From: Lewinellaceae bacterium
GTDB lineage: Bacteria; Bacteroidota; Bacteroidia; Chitinophagales; Saprospiraceae
Assembly (NCBI GenBank): GCA_020636445.1
Contig: JACJXV010000055.1
Location: 1-17,114 of the forward strand
Length of the DNA stretch: 17,114 bases
Direction: 5' to 3'
A program made the translations under genes and the position numbers. Numbering within the stretch: the stretch's first letter is position 1; the number at the start of each line of letters is the position of its first letter. The notes under the pieces were generated by a model. That model did not search any database, had not been told where the DNA came from, and worked only from the letters and a program-made list of their open reading frames with translations. Positions 1 through 6,779 of the stretch are shown in pieces.

Positions 1-2946
1 CAACATAGGGGTTTGTACCCCACCGATATCTGTTGCCAGCTCCGGTACCCTATTCCGGGAATATTCAAAAAGCGTACTTACGTCCACCCGTTTATCGGGA
101 GTAAGTGCCAGGCCACTCATTCCCTCCAGGAGGCTGTAAGTGAGCAAACCCTGACCGTATTGTCCGGCCTCATAGCTCACCATATCCGCAGCCGACCCAG
201 CCAGCACAAACATCCCCGTGCGATCTCTCATGCGGTCGAGCGCCCGTATTTGGGCGGAGTTCAGGTCTTTTTTGCCGGCACTCAGACTCTCCACTACCCT
301 TCCTGAATTGCATGCATCGAGGATGAGTATCTGCTTCTGGGCAGGAATACCGGTGACCCACTGGGTGAGTTCCTCATTGGAGATGGTACGCCGCGAGCGA
401 ATGGCCTCATCGCTAAGATTATCACTACTTATGTCCTTGGTGAGGTAATAAAATTGGGCCTGATCGGCATCGCCGTAGGAAACGCCATGCCCCGAAAAGT
501 AAACGACCAGGATATCTTCGGCCTTCGCAATTTCCCTAAAAGCTTCAAAGGCCGCCTGGATATTGGTTTTAGTGGGTTGTAACGCCGGATCAGGGGCATC
601 TGTGGTCAGTAAAGTGACCCTTGTACTATCCGAACCGAACAGCCGGGAACCCACTTGCTGGAAAGCTGCTGCCATCTGCCGGGCATCCTGATCAGGATAT
701 TTCAGATCCAAATTCTCCCCGCTGTAGTTGGAAGTACCTACTGCAATTACGTACAAGACGGGATTGGGCCGAAGCAGGGCCGAACCCTTACTCCCCGCAT
801 CAGATCTTCCTTTGGCTTTCCGGGGAAAATACCAATAGTCCACCGTTTGGGGAGGGCTTTTCAACCATCCTTCGGCATGATACGCGCGAATGGTAATGTG
901 GTTCAGCGTGTCCGTCAGGAAGTAGCGGGCATACGTGTCCAGCGCTATGGTCATTACTGTATCGCGTGTTTTGGCATACCCTTTGACTGGATTGGCTTCG
1001 GAAATAACCTCTTTCCCATTGATAAATACACTGACTTTCCCTACCCCACCGGCACGCGGCGTAAGCCGAATACGCAGCTGGCGAGCCACTGTATCTAATT
1101 GAAGCGCGGTAAGGGGGTAAAGGGCAATGGAATCCAGGCCACTGACCTCCCGGATGGGATCACTGGAAAACTGCATGATTTTGGCCAACAGTTCCGGTTC
1201 GTAGTAACGGTCTTTGAGCTGTTCCAGCTCAATCACTTCCTGCCCACCTACCACAAAATACAGCTGGTTCATGGCTCCGGGGGAGGCATCAAAAAGGCCC
1301 GTGGGAGAAAGAACAACCCAATCCTCCTCGTCTAAAGATATCAGACTGGCAAGCTCCTGCCCACGCAGGTTCCAAATTTTGGTGACACCTTCCGACCCAC
1401 CAGTCAACAGATACTGCCCGTCCGGGGAGAACACTGCGGAATTAGCATACCCAGTGTGCCCGGTAAAGGTTTGCAGTTCACGACCGTTTAGGTCCCACAA
1501 TTTGGGAATGCCATCATTTATCGTCATGAATTGCTGTCCCAAGGGGGAAAACGCAAAAGAATAAACCTCCTCTTCATCTCCGAAAAAGGGTTTCAACTTG
1601 CGCCCCCTCAGGTCCCACAGTGCCAAAATGCCAAAATCTCTATTCCACGTCAGTATCTGCTCCCCGGTAGGGGAAAAAGCAACGGAGAACTCCTCCTCAT
1701 GTACGGAAAAGGTTTTCAACTTGCGCCCGCTCAGGTCCCACAGTTTCGCAGTGCCTTCTTCACTTATCGTCAGGACCTGCTGTCCGGACGGGGAAAAGGC
1801 AACAGAATAAACCCACTCTTCTTCATCTCCGGGAAAGGTTTGTAACTCCCTCCCGCTCAGGTCCCACAATTTCGCGGTGCCATCATTACCTCCCGTTAGG
1901 ACTTGCTGCCCCGAGGGGGAAAACGCACCGGATGAAACACTATGATCTGGCCCGGAAAAGGTTTGCAACTCCCGCCCGCTCAGGTCCCACAGTTTCGCAG
2001 TGCCTTCTTCACTTATCGTCAGGACCTGCTGTCCCGAGGGGGAAAATGCAACAGAATAAAAACGCTCTTCTTCATCTCCGAAAAAGGTTTGCAACTCCCA
2101 CTCGCTGAGGTTCCACAGTTTTACTAAGCCTTGATTTTCCATTAGGACTTGCTGCCCCGAGGGGGAAAACGCGACGGAGATATGAGGAGAAGGTACAGAA
2201 ATATCCCCAAAGGTTTGTAGCCCCCGCTTACCGAGGTCCCACAATTTATAGCTTACATCCACAGTGGGACCAAGACCACTGATTTTAGGGGAACTAACCG
2301 TTAAGATCTGTCGTCTGGACGGAGAGAACGCCACAACATCAACGCTCACACCATCTCCGGTAAAGGTTTGCATTTCACGGCCACTCAAGTCCCACAATTT
2401 CGCGGTACCATCATCACTTCCCGTTAAGACATGCCGTCCCGAGGGGGAAAACGCAATGGGGAGTCCCCAATTCCAATTATCATGCACTGGAAAGGTTTGC
2501 AATACGCGCCCGTTCAGATCCCACAATTTCGCAGTGCCATCAGAACTTCCAGTCAGGACCTGCTGTCCGGACGGGGAAAAGGCAACGGAAAAAACAGGCC
2601 CTTCGTGCCTGGTAAAGGTTTGTAGCTCGCGCCCGTTAAGGTCCCACAATTTCGCAGTGCCATACTCGCTCCCCGTCAAGACCTGCTGTCCGGACGGGGA
2701 AAAGGCAACGGAAAAAACAACATTAGAGGCACCAACAGTAAAGGTTTGTAGCTCGCGCCCGTTAAAGTCCCACAATTTCGCAGTGCCCTCAGAACTCCCC
2801 GTCAAAACATGCTGCCCGGCCGGGGAAAAGGCTACAGAATTAATCCCTCCATGGTGCCCTAACGGCATAACCAACCTGGGCTTCTGCGCAACTACCAGGA
2901 TAGGTAAACATCCCAAAAGCAGTGGAAAAAACAATTGAGTTTTCAT
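1..2946 (-). CDS. Secreted WD40-repeat caspase-family (peptidase C14) protein, C-terminus cut by window edge
   Basis: I read an open frame of 982 codons from ATG at 2946 to the left edge, with no stop. Residues 1-20 look like a Sec signal peptide (hydrophobic core, then VVA before QK). Residues about 31-535 hold 12 WD40 blades, most ending in a KLWDL-type motif. A segment beginning DEEDWVVLSPTG (about 537) and an Ig-like stretch follow. From about residue 730 comes a caspase fold: strand YVIAVG, catalytic His820 in YFSGHG and catalytic Cys879 in DACNSG. The final GGVQTPML resembles the end of such domains. Established for the family: caspase-like cysteine proteases, often basic-residue specific when metacaspase-like, and WD40 propellers as protein-binding platforms. 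Inference: an envelope or exported protease whose substrate is chosen by the propeller. A methyltransferase gene lies 60 bp upstream on the same strand. Substrate and activation signal are unknown, and any C-terminal sorting domain would lie outside the window. Confidence 0.93.
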   Translation of the reverse strand, partial: MKTQLFFPLLLGCLPILVVAQKPRLVMPLGHHGGINSVAFSPAGQHVLTGSSEGTAKLWDFNGRELQTFTVGASNVVFSVAFSPSGQQVLTGSEYGTAKLWDLNGRELQTFTRHEGPVFSVAFSPSGQQVLTGSSDGTAKLWDLNGRVLQTFPVHDNWNWGLPIAFSPSGRHVLTGSDDGTAKLWDLSGREMQTFTGDGVSVDVVAFSPSRRQILTVSSPKISGLGPTVDVSYKLWDLGKRGLQTFGDISVPSPHISVAFSPSGQQVLMENQGLVKLWNLSEWELQTFFGDEEERFYSVAFSPSGQQVLTISEEGTAKLWDLSGRELQTFSGPDHSVSSGAFSPSGQQVLTGGNDGTAKLWDLSGRELQTFPGDEEEWVYSVAFSPSGQQVLTISEEGTAKLWDLSGRKLKTFSVHEEEFSVAFSPTGEQILTWNRDFGILALWDLRGRKLKPFFGDEEEVYSFAFSPLGQQFMTINDGIPKLWDLNGRELQTFTGHTGYANSAVFSPDGQYLLTGGSEGVTKIWNLRGQELASLISLDEEDWVVLSPTGLFDASPGAMNQLYFVVGGQEVIELEQLKDRYYEPELLAKIMQFSSDPIREVSGLDSIALYPLTALQLDTVARQLRIRLTPRAGGVGKVSVFINGKEVISEANPVKGYAKTRDTVMTIALDTYARYFLTDTLNHITIRAYHAEGWLKSPPQTVDYWYFPRKAKGRSDAGSKGSALLRPNPVLYVIAVGTSNYSGENLDLKYPDQDARQMAAAFQQVGSRLFGSDSTRVTLLTTDAPDPALQPTKTNIQAAFEAFREIAKAEDILVVYFSGHGVSYGDADQAQFYYLTKDISSDNLSDEAIRSRRTISNEELTQWVTGIPAQKQILILDACNSGRVVESLSAGKKDLNSAQIRALDRMRDRTGMFVLAGSAADMVSYEAGQYGQGLLTYSLLEGMSGLALTPDKRVDVSTLFEYSRNRVPELATDIGGVQTPML
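1340..2856 (-). repeat. 12 tandem WD40-blade units, 117-153 bp each, within the caspase gene
   Basis: Each unit encodes a blade with AFSP.GQQVLT followed by GTAKLWDL.GRELQTF. Several units are nearly identical in DNA: the 61 bp at 1725-1785 are identical to 1974-2034, exactly 249 bp (83 codons) away. The neighbouring units near 2551-2610 and 2641-2710 also share long identical stretches. Silent identity of this kind points to recent unit duplication or gene conversion. Confidence 0.85.
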
Positions 2947-2958
2947 GGGCAAGGGTTT

Positions 2959-2996
2959 CCAGGTGTATATCCTATTTGTAATATACGAAAACCTGG
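2959..2996. promoter_or_regulatory. Nested inverted repeat in the methyltransferase-caspase gap
   Basis: Outer arms CCAGGT (2959-2964) and ACCTGG (2991-2996) enclose inner arms GTATAT (2965-2970) and ATATAC (2981-2986). The loop is 10 nt, with a 4-nt bulge (2987-2990) on the right side. It lies 13 bp upstream of the caspase start codon and 10 bp downstream of the methyltransferase stop codon. It could be an operator, an mRNA leader hairpin controlling caspase expression, or a read-through attenuator. No T-run follows on the minus strand, so a simple intrinsic terminator is less likely. Confidence 0.5.
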
Positions 2997-3006
2997 ATAA
3001 TACCCA

Positions 3007-3603
3007 TTACCCCTTCCCCAGTACCAACACCGCCATGCTCCGAAGTTCATCGACCAGCACCGTTTTGAAAGGCTCCAGCCATACGAGCTGATGGTGAGCC
3101 ACCAGCCGGTCCAGTTCCGGCCGGGTGAGCAGGTAGCGATCCGTGCCATCAGGCATCGCAAAACAACCATCCCCCAGGGGAATCATTTTATCGGCCAGCC
3201 CAACATCGGTGGCTACCCGCACGAAGAGGGAGCCTCCTGGTTTCAGCACCCGAATTAGCTCCCCAAAGAGCTGCGCATGATGGTCGTGATTTTCCGCAAA
3301 ATGTAACACCGCACAGCAAATGACATGGTGGAAGACCTCGTCCGGAAAGGGCAAAGCGTCCAAAGAGGCTACCTGGAAGTGCCCTGCAGGAACGTCGAGA
3401 TAGTTTTGCCGCAGTTGTTCCACGGCCTGCGGGTCGCGGTCGATCCCCTGCACAGCAAAACCCTGACGCGCAAACCAATGCAGATTACGCCCCGGGCCAG
3501 CGCCCGCATCCAGGATGCTTTCGCCAGGCGTGTAACGCCCTTTCATAATTTGGTCGATCAGGTAGATATCGGTATTGCCGAGAAGAGTTTGGATAGTGGG
3601 CAT
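3007..3603 (-). CDS. Class I SAM-dependent methyltransferase
   Basis: A 198-residue cytosolic protein with no signal or membrane segment. Motif I (SAM-binding glycine loop) is LDAGAGPG at residues 31-38. The acidic residue that contacts the SAM ribose is in GIDRD at about 55. The motif around 84-102 (LPFPDEVFHHVICCAVLHF) and motif III LKPGGSLFVRV at 120-130 complete a Methyltransf_11/25-type Rossmann fold. The length fits small stand-alone methyltransferases; the motif I region (GRNLHWFARQGFAVQGID) recalls TehB-like enzymes. The substrate cannot be told from sequence. ATG at 3603 is used because it puts motif I at the usual distance from the N-terminus. The gene sits 60 bp upstream of the caspase gene on the same strand and may be cotranscribed. 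Its upstream side is a repeat-rich spacer. Confidence 0.88.
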   Translation of the reverse strand: MPTIQTLLGNTDIYLIDQIMKGRYTPGESILDAGAGPGRNLHWFARQGFAVQGIDRDPQAVEQLRQNYLDVPAGHFQVASLDALPFPDEVFHHVICCAVLHFAENHDHHAQLFGELIRVLKPGGSLFVRVATDVGLADKMIPLGDGCFAMPDGTDRYLLTRPELDRLVAHHQLVWLEPFKTVLVDELRSMAVLVLGKG

Positions 3604-3611
3604 TGAAGAGA

Positions 3612-3697
3612 GTTTAAAGAGTTTAGAGTCGCCACTTGCTTCGCTCGTGGCTAGTTTAGAGCCGTGCCTTGCGGCACTGGTTTAGAGGGTTTAGAAG
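3612..3697. repeat. 9-bp GTTTAGAGN repeats with two small hairpins
   Basis: Nonamers of the form GTTTAGAGN occur in register at 3612-3629 (two units) and 3680-3697 (two units), with single copies near 3654. Between them are a hairpin at 3631-3651 (arms GCCAC/GTGGC, GC/GC core, loop TTC) and one at 3664-3677 (arms GTGCC/GGCAC, loop TTGC, which reads GCAA on the minus strand). This lies just upstream of the methyltransferase start. It is part of the same repeat system as 5359-5600. Confidence 0.7.
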
Positions 3698-3711
3698 AGT
3701 GGCTCTAAACG

Positions 3712-3890
3712 AGTAGGGAGCGAAAGCGACCTACGGCTCTAAACCAGTGAGCGCAGCGAACGGATCTAAACCAGTAGGGAGCGAAAGCGACCTACGGCTC
3801 TAAACCAGTGAGCGCAGCGAACGGATCTAAACCAGTAGGGAGCGAAAGCGACCTACGGCTCTAAACCAGTGAGCGCAGCGAACGGATCTA
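3712..3890. repeat. Three tandem 61-bp repeats, each with two short hairpins
   Basis: Units at 3712-3772, 3773-3833 and 3834-3890 (the last is 57 bp) are identical over their length. Hairpin A occurs at 3713-3734, 3774-3795 and 3835-3856: arms GTAGG/CCTAC, then opposed GA and GA, a GC/GC pair block and loop GAAA. Hairpin B occurs at 3747-3761, 3808-3822 and 3869-3883: arms GT/AC, the same GA-GC core and loop GCA. The last three bases of the third unit are the TAG stop codon of the amidohydrolase gene. There are no CRISPR-like unique spacers and no cas genes. Confidence 0.9.
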
Positions 3891-5351
3891 CTTCTGTCGC
3901 GGATCCGCCTGGCTCATAAAGTCCAGCGGCGGGGTCCGATCACCTACCAGCGAACGGTAAGTGAAATTCTCCCCGCGGCGGCGCAGGAGTTCCTCCTTCG
4001 CTTTTACGGTAGTGGCCGGATTTTTAAATAACTGAATCGCTGAGAGAGTCATCGTTTTTGCGGCAACCATCATACCTTTCGGGCCAATGCCCGTGCCACC
4101 GGCCGCGACAGCCTGCCAGCTGTGGGCAACAGTACCCGGCACCCAGGTAGCAGCGCCCATCGAAGCAGTAGGAACTACCCAGCTGATATCCCCCACATCC
4201 GAAGAGGCTGCTCCACCCCGTTCCACGACCTTGAAAGGTTGGATGGCGGCGGCGGAGTCGGGCGTAAGTTTACCCGCATCGTAGGTGGTCATAATTTTTT
4301 CGGCAAAAGCCCGCTCTTCGGGCGTATAGGTAACGCCGCCTACGGTGCGCAGATTTTGGTCCATCACGCGGGCCAGCGTTTCATTGGGCAGGATGTTGAA
4401 ATAACCGGCAATGACTTCGTATTCGACTTCCGTTTCGGTGCCCATAGCTGCGCCTTTGGCACATTTCACTACCCGTTCAAAGATACTGCGTACTTCGGGC
4501 ATATCCGGATGGCGAACGATGTAGTACACTTCCGCCTCGGCGGGTACAATATTAGGCGCCTGGGATCCATTGGTGATAGCGTAATGGATCCGGGTATCCG
4601 GTGTGACATGCTCCCGCATCATATTCACCATGTCGTTCATGGCTTCTACCCCATCCAGGGCGCTACGGCCCCGCCAGGGACCGGCAGCAGCATGAGCCGC
4701 TATGCCTTTGAAGCGAAATTTAGCGGAAATAATGGCCAGGGAGGAGCCGGCGCCAGCGCTGTTGGCACTACTGGGGTGCCAGGTGAGTACCGCATCGACA
4801 TCATCAAAAAGGCCTTCCCGAACCATGAAGACTTTGCCACCACCACCTTCTTCGGCAGGTGTGCCATACAACCGAATAGTACCTTGGCTACCGGTGGCTT
4901 GCAGCCAGTCTTTTACGGCAATCGCAGCCGCTACCGAACCCGTACCAAACAGGTGGTGACCGCAGGCATGGCCCGGCGCTTGGGGGATAATCGCTTCCCT
5001 ATCCGGTGCGGCTGCCTGTGACATGCCCGGCAGCGCATCAAACTCGGCCAGGTAGGCCACCACGGGCTTACCACTGCCGTAGGTCGCCACAAAGGCAGTG
5101 GGCATTCCAGCTACCCCCGTTTCCACCTGAAATCCCGCCTCACGCAGTTGTTTTTGCAGCAGTTCGGTACTGCGGTCTTCGGCAAAACCTAACTCCGCCC
5201 AATCCCAGATTTGGTGGGCCACATCGGCGTAATGGCCGCTGCGCTGTTCGAGGGTTTGTAAAACCTGCTTTTCAGCTTTGGTCAGGGTGGGTTGCTGCGC
5301 AATTGCGCAGGTGCCGATGAGGGCGAGTATGAGGGTGGTGGTAAAACGCAT
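3888..5351 (-). CDS. Secreted M20-family amidohydrolase (AbgB-like metallopeptidase)
   Basis: A 487-residue protein starting at ATG 5351. Residues 1-19 form a signal peptide (LILALIGTCAIA before QQ), so it is exported to the periplasm or beyond. The M20/amidohydrolase metal site is visible: GHACGHH (127-133), the catalytic Glu pair in PAEEGGGGK (166-173), WHP with His192 and a late His410. The lid/dimerisation domain begins around KGIAAHAA (215-222), and SSDVGDISW (383-391) is typical of the AbgB branch. Known members hydrolyse amide bonds, for example p-aminobenzoyl-glutamate or N-acyl amino acids; the substrate here is unknown. The length matches the family (about 450-490). Both flanks are repeat arrays, and the stop codon lies inside the last 61-bp repeat. 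That makes it look like a single-gene unit rather than part of an operon. Confidence 0.92.
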   Translation of the reverse strand: MRFTTTLILALIGTCAIAQQPTLTKAEKQVLQTLEQRSGHYADVAHQIWDWAELGFAEDRSTELLQKQLREAGFQVETGVAGMPTAFVATYGSGKPVVAYLAEFDALPGMSQAAAPDREAIIPQAPGHACGHHLFGTGSVAAAIAVKDWLQATGSQGTIRLYGTPAEEGGGGKVFMVREGLFDDVDAVLTWHPSSANSAGAGSSLAIISAKFRFKGIAAHAAAGPWRGRSALDGVEAMNDMVNMMREHVTPDTRIHYAITNGSQAPNIVPAEAEVYYIVRHPDMPEVRSIFERVVKCAKGAAMGTETEVEYEVIAGYFNILPNETLARVMDQNLRTVGGVTYTPEERAFAEKIMTTYDAGKLTPDSAAAIQPFKVVERGGAASSDVGDISWVVPTASMGAATWVPGTVAHSWQAVAAGGTGIGPKGMMVAAKTMTLSAIQLFKNPATTVKAKEELLRRRGENFTYRSLVGDRTPPLDFMSQADPRQK

Positions 5352-5358
5352 AGAGTTA

Positions 5359-5428
5359 GTTTAGAGAGTTTAGAGGGTTTAGAGACACACCTACGGTGTT
5401 GGTTTAGAGGGTTTAGGGGATTTAGAGG
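5359..5428. repeat. 9-bp phased GTTTAGAGN repeats upstream of the amidohydrolase gene
   Basis: Three nonamers in register at 5359-5385, then hairpin ACACC-TAC-GGTGT at 5387-5399, then three more nonamers at 5402-5428 (the last two degenerate). The TTTAGAG at 5421-5427 can pair with CTCTAAA at 5447-5453. This occupies the promoter/leader region of the minus-strand amidohydrolase gene. Confidence 0.75.
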
Positions 5429-5466
5429 CGGACTACTATTAATCCTCTCTAAACATTCTAAACCAC

Positions 5467-5600
5467 GAGCGAAGCGAGTTCTCTGAACCAAGCTTGCCCA
5501 GCTTGCCCGTATGGGTCTGGGTAAGGAGCGTCAGCGACTTACGGCTCTAAACCAGTGAGCACAGCGAACGGCTCTAAACCAAAAAAACGCCAGTGAGCGC
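5467..5600. repeat. Hairpin elements with GA-GC-loop-GC-GA core
   Basis: Core GAGCGAAGCGA occurs at 5467-5477. A full hairpin spans 5521-5542, with arms GTAAG/CTTAC, the same GA-GC core and loop GTCA. A short form spans 5555-5569 (GT/AC arms, loop ACA). A truncated copy at 5590-5600 runs straight into the TAG stop (5601-5603) of the coiled-coil gene. A 9-bp direct repeat AGCTTGCCC (5491-5499, 5500-5508) also lies here. The 5521-5542 hairpin differs from the one at 3713-3734 by a paired change in the stem (G-C to A-T). Confidence 0.75.
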
Positions 5601-6641
5601 CTAATCCAAATCAAAGAAACTATCGTATTGATTCTTATGACCGGGTTCCCGAACCATTTCCTTTTTAGGGGCATTGAGATCGAGGACATTTTCATCGTCA
5701 TTAGCTGCCAACAATAATGTATTCTTTTCCTCACCCAGGATCAGGGAGACTCCTTCCTGCTCCCATTTTTCCAGCATTTTCAGGCCATCCTCTTCGAATA
5801 TCCCATTCTGAAGGTCAATGGAATCCATGAAGCTGCTGGACATTTGCATGAAGCGCTCCATTTCGCCTACCTTACTCGCTACATCATCGGCGATCGCTTC
5901 CATGGCTGCATCGAACATGGCACGCTTGTCGGGGTCGCCGCTTAGCACGCTCATGGCCGAGCGCATCGCGGTGTTACTGGCATGGATGGCCTTGCGTTCC
6001 TGCTCTTTGACCATTACCTGGTCCTGGATATCTTCCTGCAGGATCTGGGAGTTTTCGTACATCCGGGTGAGTACGCGGTAAAGGACCTCCATTTTGCGGT
6101 AGAGATCTTCCAGGCGCATGTTGGATTCCTTGAGGCGGCCTGCTTTGCGCGACTTGAGGATCATGATGGCCTCTTTCTTATCCGCCCGGGCCTGGCTGGC
6201 CAGTTCCAGGTTACTTTCAATTTGCTTTTTATTATTGAAGATGATTTCCTGAAGCTTGTGCATCTGCCCCCGCAACTTGGCGATCTGCTTATTCATCTCC
6301 CGCAGGTTCTTCTTCAGGTCATCAACGTAAGCCTTTAAAATGGCAATGGGATCAATGCGCACAAAAATACCCGTAACCCAGCGCATAACACTCTTATACA
6401 TATACCAAACCAGGTTGCGCATCTTGGGGTCGAGGATCATGTAGGCAACGGCGGCAATAACCATCAGCATCAAGCTCAGGTAGAGCACATTGGAAGCCAG
6501 CGCTATCAAAGCTGGTAAAATGGTAGCTAATAGCACCCCACCTCCAACGACCAGGGCCGTAAGGAAAATCATCCCGGTGACCCCTTCGGGGCGCTGCCAG
6601 AATGATTTCTGCTTGAACTCCTTATTATAGTATTCGCTCAT
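5601..6641 (-). CDS. Two-TM coiled-coil membrane protein of unknown function
   Basis: A 346-residue protein starting at ATG 6641; I do not recognise a named family. Residues about 22-45 and 50-70 are two hydrophobic membrane helices. A basic/aromatic juxtamembrane stretch (71-105) follows. Residues about 105-225 are a long charged helix, almost certainly coiled coil, interrupted near 150-165. Residues 240-295 form further helices (AMEAIADDVASKVGEMERFM), and the C-terminus is acidic and flexible (ending DSFFDLD). Inference: an inner-membrane anchored, oligomerising scaffold with a large cytoplasmic part. The helical layout recalls PspA/ESCRT-III-type proteins, but I see no diagnostic motif, so this is only a hypothesis. 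Upstream lies a promoter-like sequence, then the insertion sequence; downstream are hairpin repeats abutting the stop codon. Confidence 0.8.
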   Translation of the reverse strand: MSEYYNKEFKQKSFWQRPEGVTGMIFLTALVVGGGVLLATILPALIALASNVLYLSLMLMVIAAVAYMILDPKMRNLVWYMYKSVMRWVTGIFVRIDPIAILKAYVDDLKKNLREMNKQIAKLRGQMHKLQEIIFNNKKQIESNLELASQARADKKEAIMILKSRKAGRLKESNMRLEDLYRKMEVLYRVLTRMYENSQILQEDIQDQVMVKEQERKAIHASNTAMRSAMSVLSGDPDKRAMFDAAMEAIADDVASKVGEMERFMQMSSSFMDSIDLQNGIFEEDGLKMLEKWEQEGVSLILGEEKNTLLLAANDDENVLDLNAPKKEMVREPGHKNQYDSFFDLD

Positions 6642-6713
6642 ATTTTTTCTACATATTACGTGCTAATAGGGCATTTCGTTGCGCTATACCGACCAAGTGG
6701 CCAAACGGCTCTA

Positions 6714-6744
6714 CAAAGAAAGAAAAATTGAGGCAAAACTACAA
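6714..6744 (-). promoter_or_regulatory. Candidate Bacteroidota-type promoter for the coiled-coil gene
   Basis: On the minus strand, TTG (6742-6744) is followed by 20 nt and then TTTCTTTG (6714-6721). This matches 5 of 6 fixed positions of the Bacteroidota -7 consensus TAnnTTTG with the usual -33 TTG spacing. It lies about 72 bp upstream of the start codon, and the insertion sequence ends 16 bp further upstream, leaving it intact. AT-rich DNA makes chance matches common. Confidence 0.35.
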
Positions 6745-6751
6745 CATAGGC

Positions 6752-6760
6752 GGTGAGCGG
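6752..6760. repeat. Left target-site duplication of the insertion sequence
   Basis: GGTGAGCGG here is repeated exactly at 7915-7923, directly outside the other end of the element. Nine bp fits the 8-10 bp expected for ISAs1-family elements. Confidence 0.88.
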
Positions 6761-6779
6761 TAGGGCAAACGCACCAAAT
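6761..6779. repeat. Left terminal inverted repeat (IRL) of the IS
   Basis: This 19-bp end pairs with 7896-7914 with one mismatch (position 15, C versus T). The transposase stop codon starts at the next base. Confidence 0.9.

Noticed and set aside
2264..2938. 224-codon plus-strand open frame over the WD40 region
   Set aside because: Antisense shadow of the WD40 repeats; its repetitive peptide mirrors the blades, and the minus-strand gene has signal peptide, WD40 and caspase motifs.
3712..3890. CRISPR array
   Set aside because: Units are contiguous identical 61-bp tandem repeats without unique spacers, only three copies, and there are no cas genes.
4122..5021. 299-codon plus-strand open frame
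   Set aside because: Antisense to the amidohydrolase, whose metal-binding motifs are clear on the minus strand; no domain seen in the plus frame.
5570..5600. Intrinsic terminator for the coiled-coil gene (T-run on the minus strand near 5581-5587)
   Set aside because: Only a three-pair stem precedes the T-run and it overlaps the stop-codon region, so it is too weak to call.
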